Assembly (NCBI RefSeq): GCF_003201675.2
Contig: NZ_CP029287.2
Coordinates: 1,798,001-1,862,000, forward strand
DNA: 64,000 nt
Direction: 5' to 3'
Origin: Metallosphaera hakonensis JCM 8857 = DSM 7519
GTDB taxonomy: Archaea > Thermoproteota > Thermoprotei_A > Sulfolobales > Sulfolobaceae
The position numbers and the translations under genes were made by a program. The stretch's first letter is position 1. Every line of letters begins with the position of its first letter. This document shows positions 18,551-27,808 of the stretch, piece by piece. The notes beneath the pieces are model-generated. The model was not told the origin of the DNA. It saw only the letters and a program-made list of their open reading frames with translations, and made no database searches.

Positions 18551-19501
18551 CTAAAACTTTGATCCCCGTCTGGACTTTCCCCTGAGTTCATCGAGCTGTT
18601 TCAGGAGTTGCGTCCTATCTTCTTCCGTGACGTTTTCCAATAGCAGTATCACGGAACCTATCACTGTCTGATAGCTTTCGTACACGGTCAGGTCGGGGAA
18701 CTTCCTCCTCACCAGCCTCGATTTGAACACTCCCCCGGTTCCCGCCACCCTATCCACTTCTCTCTTAATTCTCTTTAACATGGAGTCCAGGTACTCGATC
18801 ACCTCGTTCATGATGAGGATAGAGGCCGGATCCCCTCTTTCCGCCAGCCCGTCTACAATCCTGGCGAAGGACGCTATGGCCCTCTTGTTGGGTCTCCTTG
18901 TGAACCTCTCGATCACCTCCCTCAAGGGTTTACCGAAGAAGCTCTCCACCTCCTCCGGTAACCTGCTCTCCACAAGCCCGTCCACGGCCCTAGTCGCCAT
19001 TGTGAGGGCCTTCCTCCCGATGTATGAAGCAGATCCCTCATCTCCGAAGAACCAGCCCCATCCCGCAAGTCTCCTCATCTGCCCACTCTTCTGGATGTAG
19101 GCCACGTTCCCGGTGCCCGCCACAAGGGTTCCCCCATCCATGTCGATGTGGGCGAGCTTGCAGGCAGCAACTCCGTCGTTCACCACAATCGCGTTCCTGA
19201 AGATTCCCTTTACCATCCTTTCCCCGATCTCGGTGAAGCGGGGAGAGTCCCCTATTCCCGCCAGGGCAAAGGACGCCCTATCTATGTCTGAGAGGTCCAA
19301 TTGTGCCATCCTCAACGCCTGTCTCACCGCTCTCTCTATGGCGTTCTCGGCCCTCTTCCCTACCTCCACGAAATTCGAGGAACCGGATGACCCGAAACCC
19401 AAGAGCTCGAGGCCCTGGAACACCACCGCTGTGGTCTTGGTTCCCCCACCCTCAACTGCCAGACCCTTCCACAAGTCAGTGTCATCGTTCTTGATGAACA
19501 T
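18551..19501 (-). CDS. BadF/BadG-family sugar kinase (N-acetylglucosamine kinase/hexokinase-like)
   Basis: 316 residues from ATG 19501 (MFIKNDDTDLWKGLAVEGGG); a TATA-like CTTAACA lies about 30 bp upstream. The phosphate-1 loop is LAVEGGGTKTTAVVF, the adenosine/phosphate-2 region includes GGTLVAGTGNVAYI, and GWGWFFGDEGSASYIGRKAL is the hallmark block of eukaryotic-like GlcNAc kinases and archaeal BadF-type hexokinases. It would phosphorylate a hexose or amino-hexose with ATP in the cytosol. Its position next to the isomerase and nucleotidyltransferase genes fits sugar activation. The exact sugar cannot be told. A longer start at 19540 is possible. Confidence 0.82.
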   Translation of the reverse strand: MFIKNDDTDLWKGLAVEGGGTKTTAVVFQGLELLGFGSSGSSNFVEVGKRAENAIERAVRQALRMAQLDLSDIDRASFALAGIGDSPRFTEIGERMVKGIFRNAIVVNDGVAACKLAHIDMDGGTLVAGTGNVAYIQKSGQMRRLAGWGWFFGDEGSASYIGRKALTMATRAVDGLVESRLPEEVESFFGKPLREVIERFTRRPNKRAIASFARIVDGLAERGDPASILIMNEVIEYLDSMLKRIKREVDRVAGTGGVFKSRLVRRKFPDLTVYESYQTVIGSVILLLENVTEEDRTQLLKQLDELRGKSRRGSKF

Positions 19502-20127
19502 GGAGGTTATATTCTTGTTGTTAATTGATGTTAAGTCCAATCCAGACGTAGGTGATGAACGCGGGTGACGGTCTTGGGACTCAACACTTGAGCTTCAGTC
19601 TAGTTTTTCCAGAATATATACTCAGTCATTGCGTAAAGTGCAATGTAGCGTCCAAAGCCACTCGATAAGTCAGAAAAGGCTACTTTCCCTTTAAAGTCTC
19701 AGGAAGTATAAGATCTTCACCATCTGTACTCTTGCCGTGAACGTTCAATTGAAGATTAACAGATGAAGGACGACATTCTTTGTGAGTTTCTACAGGCAAG
19801 ATTAGGATGTATACATTTCGAGGGAGGATCAAGGGGAGACAGGAGGTAAATTGGGGCTACTGACTATAGTCGTGTATTTCATCTGAAAATGACGTTATCT
19901 ACACATCTATATAAGGAAGCCTTGAACTTTCTCCCTCTCGAGAACCTCCCTTAAGTGAGGACAGGGTTTTCCACAACTTGGTGAAGTCTTCTCCTGTGGA
20001 CATAAGAAACGTGACTTCAGTGGAGTACGCAACTGTCAGTACATCCGCAACCTACATCAACAACCCGCTATGCGAAATACATGACTGTACCCGGTATCAC
20101 TAGGAAACCCATGGTGTGAAGATAGCA
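19502..20127. other. Intergenic region with one MITE
   Basis: No supported gene. A 70-bp IS256-related MITE lies at 19853-19923. The stretch 19930-20110 contains short readable frames but none with a convincing start or composition. Confidence 0.5.
19853..19923. mobile_element. 70-bp IS256-related MITE, copy 2
   Basis: Left end GGGGCTACTGACTATAGTCG, right end ACACATCTATATAAGGAAGC ctt; core CATCTGAAAATGACGTTATC. It matches the copies at 15939 and 50790. Confidence 0.75.
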
Positions 20128-20955
20128 TCAAGCACGAGATTCCATGAAGCCCATCCTCCTCCTTCCCTCAGGGATATTGGTGAGACGTGCCGGATCCTCC
20201 CCCACCTCCTTCGCGAGCGCTACTGACAGGAAACCCGCAACCTGGATCAGGAAGGAGACGTCCTTCATTCCCTCAACCCTGATAACCTTAGCGTTGATTA
20301 GGGAAGCGGTGATGTCGTCAACCTGAGTCGAGGAAAACACCACGGGAGCAAGCGATCCTCCCCTTACGTAACCCTCCACCTCATTGTGGTTCACTTCCGG
20401 AATTTCCCCGAAGAAGGCGGGAGACTTGGCGTTTTCGTTGATCTCCTGTTTAAACCTCTTGGCGACTCCTAAATATCTCGAGGCGTAGAACACGGGGATC
20501 CTCCCCCTCACGTAATTGAGGAGGTCTGCGGAGACGGCCCTAGCCCTATCCGAATCAACTCCCTGAACCACGTCTGAGACCAGATCGGGCCTCAGCATCT
20601 TCACCAGGGGAAGGAACAGACGGGGGAAAGCATACCTGGGCTGAGCTCCGCCCTTTATCTTGATCTTCTCCACGTTGAGTTCAGCAAGTTTACCCCCTGA
20701 GGTTATCACGATAACCCTCTTCCCCAGGGAGAGGGCTTCCCTCACCTTCACCAGAGTCTCCACCGTGTCCCCGCTGTAACTCAACGCAATTAGGGTGTTG
20801 GAGTGCTTCACGTCACTGAAATCGAAGAACGCCCTCATGACCTCACAAGCTACTCCGCTTCCGCCCATTCCGAAACAGGAGACCTCTCCGTCCACTTGGG
20901 GTACTTCAACGTCTTCCCTATACATTTCACTCCAGGTTTCATACAAGTTTGTCAA
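20128..20955 (-). CDS. Bifunctional phosphoglucose/phosphomannose isomerase
   Basis: 275 residues; archaeal PGI/PMI proteins are about 300. Two SIS folds: first [17 protein letters not shown] and [18 protein letters not shown] (sugar-phosphate Ser/Thr loop), second [20 protein letters not shown], with the family block [19 protein letters not shown] carrying the catalytic Glu/His. The hinge [16 protein letters not shown] is typical. It interconverts fructose-6-P with glucose-6-P and mannose-6-P. TTG start at 20955 overlaps the end of the nucleotidyltransferase gene by 17 nt, so the two are co-translated and supply activated hexoses. Confidence 0.9.
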   Translation of the reverse strand: MTNLYETWSEMYREDVEVPQVDGEVSCFGMGGSGVACEVMRAFFDFSDVKHSNTLIALSYSGDTVETLVKVREALSLGKRVIVITSGGKLAELNVEKIKIKGGAQPRYAFPRLFLPLVKMLRPDLVSDVVQGVDSDRARAVSADLLNYVRGRIPVFYASRYLGVAKRFKQEINENAKSPAFFGEIPEVNHNEVEGYVRGGSLAPVVFSSTQVDDITASLINAKVIRVEGMKDVSFLIQVAGFLSVALAKEVGEDPARLTNIPEGRRRMGFMESRA

Positions 20956-21601
20956 CCTCCTGTGAGGCCTCCTCCATGTCCTTCACGCTGTCAATTGACC
21001 TCCAGTAGGCGTCACGGAACTTGACCGCCGTGAGGACGCCTTTCTCCGCCAGTGTGGGAAAGGTAAACTTCTCCAGGTCTCCCCTATCTGGTAAATGTTC
21101 AAATACCTCGGGGGAGAGCCTGTAAACTCCGGCGTTAATCCAGTGATCGAAGAGAATGGGTTTCTCCAGGAACCTCGTCACCTTCTCTCCTTCAACCTCC
21201 ACGATACCGTAGGGGCTCTTCATGGGGACTAACGCTATGCTCATGGTTCTCAGCTTCGTGACGTCCAAGTTCGTTAAGATATCTCCGTTAACCACAAGAA
21301 AATCCTCTTGGATGAAGTGCCTTATCCTCTTCAGTGCCCCTCCCGTCCCGAGGGGTTCGTTCTCCACACCGTAGATGAAGTTAGCCTCAAGCCTCTCAGC
21401 GTTACTTGAGGTCCAATCGATCAATGTCTCCTTCTTATATCCGGTCAGTATCACGAACTCCCTGATCCCGAACTTCTTGAGCCATAGGATCTGCCACTCC
21501 ATGATCGGTTTGCCGCCTATCTCCAGGAGTGGTTTAGGTCTATCGTCCGTGAAAGGTCTAAGTCTCTTACCGAAACCGCCCGCGAGAATTACGGCCTTCA
21601 T
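20939..21601 (-). CDS. Sugar-phosphate nucleotidyltransferase (mannose/glucose-1-P type)
   Basis: 220 residues from ATG 21601 ([20 protein letters not shown]); six codons upstream (MNYFLI) are less likely. The nucleotide-binding signature [18 protein letters not shown], the substrate block [11 protein letters not shown] and the metal aspartate [13 protein letters not shown] are all present. It lacks the C-terminal beta-helix, so it resembles short mannose-1-phosphate guanylyltransferases. First gene of a pair with PGI/PMI, which argues for GDP-mannose or NDP-glucose production for glycans. Confidence 0.88.
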   Translation of the reverse strand: MKAVILAGGFGKRLRPFTDDRPKPLLEIGGKPIMEWQILWLKKFGIREFVILTGYKKETLIDWTSSNAERLEANFIYGVENEPLGTGGALKRIRHFIQEDFLVVNGDILTNLDVTKLRTMSIALVPMKSPYGIVEVEGEKVTRFLEKPILFDHWINAGVYRLSPEVFEHLPDRGDLEKFTFPTLAEKGVLTAVKFRDAYWRSIDSVKDMEEASQEVDKLV

Positions 21602-21859
21602 TATCAAGAAATAATTCAAAGGGGTATTAAGGTTATTCGATTGGGCTCCTTTCTGTACTGGATGGAGGATCTAAAATTATCTTCTTAAAAATGATCATAT
21701 TATTAATAAACGCTTCTTTACCTTAAAGGGAAAATTTTCGAGATTGAATAAATCGCCAGGAAACAAAAGGAGGGAGTGTCCTCGTGCAATCATCTTATTC
21801 GATATTTATCTGAAATATTATATCAGATTTACTCTATGCACTACAATCCCTAAAATAGG

Positions 21860-22223
21860 GGGCGGCTCAGGTGTCAATTGCGATTTCAATTTATTTCTAT
21901 AGAATTAGATAATAGAAATTGATTCTACATCTTTGGTAACACTAATAGGGGACGAGCATGAGGTAATATTATAGAAGTGGTAACGATCGACGAGAAAGCC
22001 CTCTACGACATTCAACTAGATGAGGCCGTGGAAGAACTTGTATAGAACCTCACGCTCGTCCCCGTAATTCACTACAACATATTAACCTATTTTCTCATTA
22101 TAATAATATTACAAGTCTCTTCATTCTTCCTATTCCAACAGAAATATATCCAATAATTTCTTTATTGAATAAGTCTCATTCTAAGCTAAATATTACTATT
22201 CCCAAAGAACCCCTAAATCGCCC
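21860..22223. mobile_element. Internally deleted ISC1217-like element (364 bp)
   Basis: The left 100 bp match the leader of the full elements (GGGCGGCTCAGGTGTCAATT ... AACACTAATAGGGGACGAGC), and a degraded part of the transposase start follows to CACGCTCGTCCCCGTA. The right 150 bp match their 3' end (ATAATAATATTACAAG ... CCCCTAAATCGCCC). The middle ~900 bp of the gene are gone. Both termini are kept, so it could still be moved in trans. Confidence 0.75.
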
Positions 22224-22394
22224 TATATCACGCCCTCTGGATCTAGGACGATTAGGATCTCTAAGTTCAGACAAGAAGCCTCAATTTGGTGGGAACCTTA
22301 AACTAATGTCACATCTAATACTGATATCTTCATCATAGATAAAATCCAGGGCTTCACTTTTCAGACGATATTTTCCATTACCAAGACCATGTCA

Positions 22395-22559
22395 GGCTAT
22401 TCATGAATCCATTGCGAATTCAGTTTATTTAAAGTCATAGAGTGAATTTAATTGAAGATTCTCATATTAACTAAGTAGGGAAGCACGTTCTAAAAACTTC
22501 CTTTATCCAATCTATTCCTGTCATAATTACAATTCGCAATTAATTCCTGAATCGCCCCC
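22395..22559. mobile_element. ISC1217-related MITE, copy 2
   Basis: Left end ATGAATCCATTGCGAATTCA, right end TTACAATTCGCAATTAATTC ctgaatcgcccc. Terminal sequence matches the ISC1217-like inverted repeat; the inside is unrelated to the transposase gene but shared with 15569-15713 and 41271-41432. Confidence 0.7.
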
Positions 22560-22979
22560 ATATCCATAATGCAGTCACTATGATCCAGATTCGGGAATCG
22601 ACTTTATCTCCAGCAGACTTAGGGCTAGGGAATACCTGACCGTGTTCAGGCTCCTGTTCACCATATTCGTAGCCATATTGAAAGTGGCTAGCTTATCCCG
22701 AGAGAAGGGTAGAGAAACTACTAGTTAGTACTTTGTGGACTATTTCAGATTTTGTTGAGATCAACGCTAAACTAGCTTTGAAATTAATGTTTAATTTTGA
22801 ATTCGTAAGTAACGTCATGTCAACGCTATGTTGAGATATGATGGGACTTTTCCCGATTTTTCTTCTGCCCTGAAAAAGTTATGAACTACCTCACGGAGAG
22901 GACCCATATGAACCACCCGTGAAGATAAAGCCCGTTATACATAGAAAGAGCCTTGAGAGACTAAGACATTATGGGAACT

Positions 22980-23930
22980 CTAAACCCTCCACGGCTCGTC
23001 ATCAAGGAAGAACTTATCGTTAGTAAGGGGCTCCCACCACCACCTGTTCTCTAAATACCACTCCACGGTTTTCCTCAGCCCCTCCCTTATTGGGGTAACA
23101 GTATATCTTAATTTACTGGTCATGCAGTACCTCCTATCGTGTCCGGGCCTATCGTTGACGAACTTCACCCTAACGTCTTTACCCATGACCTCCCCCACCA
23201 TCTTTATCACGTCTACTACACTGTATCTCTGCCCTCCGGGTATGTTGTGAACCTCTCCCCTCATCTCGCCCCTTTCCACCAAGTCCAAGATCACCTTGGC
23301 GGTGTCCTCAACGTAAATCCAGTCCCTCTCAGTCTTACCGTCACCGTAAATTGGGACGTGTGTATCGAGTAACGTTCTAATAATGACCTTGGGGATCAGC
23401 TTCTCTGGAAATTGCCTCGGCCCGTAATTGTTGGAAGGCCTCACGATTACACTCTTGATACCGTAAGTCCTAACGTAGGCCTTAACGAATAGGTCAGCGG
23501 AGGCCTTCGAGGCGCTGTAAGGAGAGGAGGGCCTTAAGGGAGAGTTCTCATCTCCGCATTCCTCCCCGTAGACCTCGTCGGTGGAGATGTGAACGTAGCT
23601 GAAGTCGAACTTCCTCGCGGCCTCCAATAGATTCACGCTCCCCAAGACGTTGGTGGTCACGAACTCTTGAGGTTTGTAAATGGACCTGTCCACGTGGGTT
23701 TCCGCGGCGAAGTTGACCACGACGTCGGGCGAGAACTCCTTGATCAACCCGTGGATATCCTCACTCCTTACGTCGGCCCTGACGAAATCGTGGTCTGTCC
23801 CAACCAAGTTCTCCCTTCTCCCTGCGTAGGTTAAGAGGTCCGCTACGAGGGGCTTCATCCCCCTCCTGTTGGCCTCCCTAACGAAGGCTGAGCCTATGAA
23901 ACCTGCCCCTCCCACTATCATTACCTTCAT
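22980..23930 (-). CDS. rfbB: dTDP-glucose 4,6-dehydratase
   Basis: 316 residues. NAD-binding motif GGAGFIGS at the N-terminus, catalytic STDEVYGEE and YSASKASAD (Tyr-x3-Lys), and substrate blocks FAAETHVDRSI and SNNYGPRQFPEKLIP. It converts dTDP-glucose to dTDP-4-keto-6-deoxyglucose, step two of dTDP-L-rhamnose synthesis. ATG at 23930 overlaps the end of rfbA by 4 nt (ATGA), so it is the last gene of the minus-strand operon rfbD-rfbA-rfbB. Confidence 0.95.
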   Translation of the reverse strand: MKVMIVGGAGFIGSAFVREANRRGMKPLVADLLTYAGRRENLVGTDHDFVRADVRSEDIHGLIKEFSPDVVVNFAAETHVDRSIYKPQEFVTTNVLGSVNLLEAARKFDFSYVHISTDEVYGEECGDENSPLRPSSPYSASKASADLFVKAYVRTYGIKSVIVRPSNNYGPRQFPEKLIPKVIIRTLLDTHVPIYGDGKTERDWIYVEDTAKVILDLVERGEMRGEVHNIPGGQRYSVVDVIKMVGEVMGKDVRVKFVNDRPGHDRRYCMTSKLRYTVTPIREGLRKTVEWYLENRWWWEPLTNDKFFLDDEPWRV

Positions 23931-24961
23931 AGTATCACCAACGAGTGCTCACCTATAACCAGTCTTTGCCACCTTCCTCCCTTCTCCACCACGGAGTTGT
24001 TACCGATGAGGGAATCCATCAAGGAGACTCCCTTAATCCTAACGTTATCTAGGAGTACACTGTGTTCAACCTCGCTGTCAGTAATTTCACACGACTCACC
24101 CACTGAGGTGAAGGGGCCTATGTAGGAGTTCACGACCTTCGTGTTCCTCCCCAAGAGGACGGGCCCCCTAACCACGGAGTTCCTCACCACTACCCCCTCC
24201 TCAACCACGACCCTACCGTCCACGGTGGAGCCCTCGATGACTCCGTTTATCCTCCTCTCAGCGTGCTTGTCCAACAAGAAGGAGTTGGCCTCCAGGATGT
24301 CCCTGGGTGTTCCAGTGTCCTTCCACCAGCCCTGAACCACCTCGTAGTCTACTTCCTTACCCTTCTCTATGAGACCTTGAATCGCGTCTGTAATCTCCAG
24401 CTCCCCCCTCCAACTGGGTTTCAGCCCCTCTATCACGTCGAAGACCTCCCTGGTGAAGCCGTAAACTCCGACTAAGGCTAAATCGGAGATGGGTTCCTTG
24501 GGCTTCTCCACCAACCTGGACACTTTCCCGTCCCTTATCACGGCCACACCGAAACGGTTGGGGTTCTCAACCTTGGCTAAGAGGATGGAACAGGATCCCT
24601 TAAAGCTCACGAACTTCCCCAAATCGTAAGGAACGAGGTTGTCGCCCAGATACACGAGGAAGCGATCCGAGACCACGTCCTTAACCTTATACACTGCGTC
24701 TGCCAAACCCCTGGCCTTTCCTTGGTAGACGTAGGTCACGTTGACTCCGAACCTGCTCCCGTCGCCGTAGTAGTCCACAACTCTGGTGGGAGTGTTGTCC
24801 CCTAAGACCATGATGACGTCCCTGATACCCGCGTCCCTGATCTGTTCCAGAATCCACTGGGAAACGGGCTTTCCCGCCACCTTTATCAACTGTTTGGGGC
24901 CGGTGTGAGTTAAAGGCCTCAGCCTAGTTCCCTGCCCCCCGTGTAGGATCACTGCCTCCAT
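23927..24961 (-). CDS. rfbA: Glucose-1-phosphate thymidylyltransferase, long archaeal form
   Basis: 344 residues. Signature LHGGQGTRLRPLTHTGPKQL, metal aspartate FLVYLGDNLVPYD, and the block GVYGFTREVFDVIEGLKPSW with GELEITDAIQGLI. After residue ~235 comes a left-handed beta-helix (IEGSTVDGRVVVEEGVVV, VRGPVLLGRNTKVVNSY), the tail found in long archaeal/RmlA-like enzymes. It makes dTDP-glucose, step one of the pathway. Its start shares one base with the rfbD stop. Confidence 0.94.
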   Translation of the reverse strand: MEAVILHGGQGTRLRPLTHTGPKQLIKVAGKPVSQWILEQIRDAGIRDVIMVLGDNTPTRVVDYYGDGSRFGVNVTYVYQGKARGLADAVYKVKDVVSDRFLVYLGDNLVPYDLGKFVSFKGSCSILLAKVENPNRFGVAVIRDGKVSRLVEKPKEPISDLALVGVYGFTREVFDVIEGLKPSWRGELEITDAIQGLIEKGKEVDYEVVQGWWKDTGTPRDILEANSFLLDKHAERRINGVIEGSTVDGRVVVEEGVVVRNSVVRGPVLLGRNTKVVNSYIGPFTSVGESCEITDSEVEHSVLLDNVRIKGVSLMDSLIGNNSVVEKGGRWQRLVIGEHSLVIL

Positions 24962-25785
24962 CAGATCACCATCCCCTCAATGTCGAGCGCCTGAAAGTCC
25001 ACCGAGAGGAGTTTCCTGGCCCTTGAGGAGTCGAGGGAGGAGTCCAAAGGCCTTTTAGCTATCCACCCCTTAATTTCGTTCACTTCCCTGACCTCCCCCG
25101 GTAAATGAAACTCCTCCTTGATCTTCATGGCGAGTTCGTAACGGGAGACCCTCTCTCCCGCAACGTGCAAGACTCCGGTCTTTCTCAGGTCCACCAACTC
25201 CTCTATGGCTTGAGCTAAACGCCTCGCTGAAATTGGGGAGTAGAAACCATTGAAGGCCAAGAGCGTCTTCCCTTCCTTCAAAGTCTTATAAACGTAAACG
25301 GGGAAACCCTTATGCCTGAAGACTCCTGAGGTTCTCACGACCAAACTGTCGTCGTAGGACATGGCGTAGGTCTCCCCCAAGAGCTTTGAGAGTCCGTAGT
25401 AATTGACGGGGTTGGGAGTGTCTTCCTCCCTGTAATTTCCCCTTTCCCCGGCAAAGACGTAATCGGTGCTCACATGGATCAGGTAGGCGTCAACTACTCT
25501 CCCTACCCTAACCATATGCCTGACCGTCTCCGCGTTTACCTTGTGAGCCCTCTCCTTCTCCACTTCGCATCTGTCTACGTCAGTCAACGCGGCCGAGTTT
25601 ATTACCACGTCAGGCCTTTTCCTTATCAGGAAATCTTCCAAGCGCGGGAAGTCGGTGAGGTCAAGCCTGTAACCGTCCGATATCTCGCTGGAATTGTAAA
25701 CCTTGATTACGTCGTGTTTCCTGGAGAGAAGTTTGGAAAGCTCTACCCCCAGTTGTCCGGAAGCTCCGGTGATAAGTACCCGCAT
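24961..25785 (-). CDS. rfbD: dTDP-4-dehydrorhamnose reductase
   Basis: 274 residues from ATG 25785 (MRVLITGASGQLGVELSKLL); the longer reading to 25869 is rejected because MRVLITG is the family start and a TATA-like CTAAAAGCTTT lies about 30 bp upstream. Rossmann motif TGASGQLG, AALTDVDRCE, catalytic STDYVF and YYGLSKLLGE (Tyr-x3-Lys). It performs the last step, reduction to dTDP-L-rhamnose. First gene of the operon. Confidence 0.94.
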   Translation of the reverse strand: MRVLITGASGQLGVELSKLLSRKHDVIKVYNSSEISDGYRLDLTDFPRLEDFLIRKRPDVVINSAALTDVDRCEVEKERAHKVNAETVRHMVRVGRVVDAYLIHVSTDYVFAGERGNYREEDTPNPVNYYGLSKLLGETYAMSYDDSLVVRTSGVFRHKGFPVYVYKTLKEGKTLLAFNGFYSPISARRLAQAIEELVDLRKTGVLHVAGERVSRYELAMKIKEEFHLPGEVREVNEIKGWIAKRPLDSSLDSSRARKLLSVDFQALDIEGMVI

Positions 25786-26239
25786 GGGATATAACTCCCT
25801 ATGAAAGTCAAAAGCTTTTAGATTATGTTCGCGTTGATTCACGATCCGATCTGCCAATGGGGAGGTCATCTCATCTACACATGGCGATAGTAGTTGTGTA
25901 TCGTAGCCTTGGCAGGAGCACCGGTGTTACCAGGAGTTCCAAATAGCATTGCATCATAGGGATTCTCGGTTCCACCTCCTGAACATTTATTTTATGTCAC
26001 GAAACTATTCTTGATACTAGCAGTTGATCTACTTTAACATCGCTTAAACGTTTTCATCAGACCTGATGCACCTTGGTACAAAACCTATGGTATTTACTAA
26101 ACACCTCTGATCTCTAGCAAGAACTGACCAGAAACACTAGCGTTGATAAACTTCAAGCTCACGACGTATCCTCCGAAAATCGGCCTCAGGGCAGGGATCG
26201 ATCCCTTCACAGTGTAGATCCTGACGGGGTGCCCGTGAA
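25786..26239. other. Intergenic region between divergent rfb genes
   Basis: No gene recognised. The rfbD promoter lies at about 25805-25815. The remainder up to the leuS-like fragment has no repeat that I could match. Confidence 0.4.
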
Positions 26240-26345
26240 GTGAAAGCCCATGGGGGGAGTACGTTATAGCCCTTCATCCTCATATACCTTGCGTAGACGT
26301 CGCCCGTGACGTATGTCCTTCTGGAGAAGATCCTGACCGTGAATC
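26240..26345 (-). pseudogene. Leucyl-tRNA synthetase fragment
   Basis: Minus strand reads FSRRTYVTGDVYARYMRMKG then YNVLPPWAF. This matches the class-I HIGH-region neighbourhood of leucyl-tRNA synthetase (GHARTYxxxDVxARYxRMxGYNVLxPxGFHxTGTP). Only about 35 residues remain before the frame is lost, with no start and no synthetase body, so it is a relic of a leuS copy, perhaps of the second LeuRS paralogue that Sulfolobales carry. Confidence 0.45.
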
Positions 26346-26373
26346 TTGCTCCAGCCCTCCCATACCCGCATTG

Positions 26374-26443
26374 GGGGCTACTGGGTACAGTTGTCTATCT
26401 CATCTGAAAATGGCCTCCTTGCACATCTATATGACGAAGCCTC
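26374..26443. mobile_element. 70-bp IS256-related MITE, copy 3, just upstream of rfbC
   Basis: Left end GGGGCTACTGGGTACAGTTG, right end CACATCTATATGACGAAGCC tc. It ends 38 bp before the rfbC start and just upstream of the rfbC TATA box (about 26455-26462). Confidence 0.75.
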
Positions 26444-26481
26444 CACTGAAATCCTTTTTATACTCTCCAGGATTCTATCAC

Positions 26482-27012
26482 ATGCCCTTCGAGTTTGAAG
26501 AACTGGGAATGGGTGTAGTCCTCATCAAGCCAAGGGTGTTCTCTGACGTCAGGGGATTCTTCCTCGAGCTATTCAAATCAAAGGACTTCTCTCAGGTGGG
26601 GATTCCCACTCCGATCCAGGTCAACATGTCCTTCTCGTTGAGGGGTGTGATTAGGGGTTTACACTATCAATTAACGCCTAAGGAACAGGGAAAGATAGTG
26701 TTAGTTCCCAAGGGGAGGATCCTGGATGTTGCGGTGGACGTTAGGAAGTCCTCGTCAACCTTCGGCAAACACATGGGTGTTGAACTTGATGAGGAAAACC
26801 ACCACATGTTGTGGATCCCTCCTGGCTTCGCCCACGGCTTTCAAGCTTTAGAGGATTCAGTCGTAGTATATTTCGTAACACACAACGAATACTTTCCCCA
26901 ATATGAGAGGTGTGTAAACTACACCTACGTTGATTGGCCCATAGGGGAGGCCGTGATTAGCGACAAAGACCGACAATGTCGGCCTTTAGAAAAGGCTGAA
27001 GTTTTCCCTTGA
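26482..27012 (+). CDS. rfbC: dTDP-4-dehydrorhamnose 3,5-epimerase
   Basis: 176 residues from ATG 26482 (MPFEFEELGMGVVLIKPRVF); a longer frame from 26371 runs through a MITE and is rejected. A TATA-like TTTTTATA about 25 bp upstream suggests a leaderless mRNA. Cupin blocks SDVRGFFLELF, SLRGVIRGLHYQ (catalytic His) and MLWIPPGFAHGFQ are intact. It inverts C3 and C5 of the 4-keto sugar. It is divergent from rfbDAB, completing the dTDP-rhamnose pathway. Confidence 0.94.
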   Translation: MPFEFEELGMGVVLIKPRVFSDVRGFFLELFKSKDFSQVGIPTPIQVNMSFSLRGVIRGLHYQLTPKEQGKIVLVPKGRILDVAVDVRKSSSTFGKHMGVELDEENHHMLWIPPGFAHGFQALEDSVVVYFVTHNEYFPQYERCVNYTYVDWPIGEAVISDKDRQCRPLEKAEVFP

Positions 27013-27027
27013 ATTGGCTTAGCCACA

Positions 27028-27092
27028 CCGGTTTCTGATAGTTCTCGGCTTAAGGCCCGAAGTTTAGCAAATATCTATTGAAACTGCTAACT
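27028..27092. repeat. Palindromic repeat element, copy 3
   Basis: CCGGTTTCTGATAGTTCTCG ... AATATCTATTGAAACTGCTA ac. Ends are imperfect inverted repeats of the same family as 15495-15572. Confidence 0.5.
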
Positions 27093-27332
27093 TTCAAGGG
27101 AACAAGTAGGATGACCGGGCTAGGTCATGGCGAAAACTCGACTACGGATCTGCTCCCTTTGAGATTCATGAAGTTAAACGGGTCAGCATAAGATCCTTTA
27201 CCTCACGAGTTAACGGCGATAAAGACTAAAGACAGGATGTGCGTCTTCTGACTGCTATCTGCATCCTCAAGTTAACGACTATAGGGACTAAAGGGAGACT
27301 CCTTATTTCTCCTTACGCGGTATGAGAGACTT

Positions 27333-27390
27333 TCCATCATAGATGTGTAAATAACGTCATTCTCAGATGAGATACATAGCCATATCCCTT
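27333..27390. mobile_element. 70-bp IS256-related MITE, degenerate copy, reversed
   Basis: Reads ATCATAGATGTGTAAATAAC gtcattctcagatgagatac, the reverse complement of the MITE core; outer GGCTACC ends are eroded. Confidence 0.5.
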
Positions 27391-27617
27391 GACTCCATTG
27401 TCCAATGAACTGTCCCGTTAAATCTTGACTACTATCTTAAAAAATTTCTAAGCTATTTCCAGTTGACCTCAGCTTCTGAAAATAAGAACTTTCGTGGCAA
27501 CGAGAAGTCATAATACTATACGAAACGAGGTTCAATGCCTCAAAGAAGCCCATAAACTCCTAATGCGTATCTGAGACGTCCCTGTATAGACGCGATGAAA
27601 AGTGATTTTCAGGCTAG

Positions 27618-27705
27618 TTACACTAGTATCTCCAGAAAATATTCACCTTGAACGGTTATATAGTCCATAGCTAAGAACTTCTCAGAAATATTAATGCTAA
27701 TGCAT
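27618..27705. repeat. Palindromic repeat element, copy 4 (degenerate)
   Basis: ACACTAGTATCTCCAGAAAA ... CTAAGAACTTCTCAGAAATA ttaatgc, with the family's outer halves but a diverged centre. Confidence 0.45.
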
Positions 27706-27808
27706 TGATAGTCCTCACCAATAATACCCTTAATATCTTCGGTTGACTCTCTCTCCTTTTCCCCCTGTTAAGACCGTATTAAGTAAACTGATTCAATATC
27801 ATGTATTA

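Larger units (their letters stand above)
21602..22979. other. Intergenic region filled with IS derivatives
   Basis: About 1.38 kb without a supported gene. It holds the motif ATCTTATTCGATA (about 21784-21810), an internally deleted ISC1217-like element (21860-22223), an ISC1217-related MITE (22395-22559), and a copy of the GTGGACTATTTCAGATTTTG repeat (about 22731-22830). Confidence 0.6.
27013..27808. other. Intergenic region with several repeat copies
   Basis: No supported gene in about 800 bp. It contains palindromic elements at 27028-27092 and 27618-27705 and a degenerate, reversed 70-bp MITE at about 27333-27390. The promoter of the next gene would lie near 27776-27782. Confidence 0.5.
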
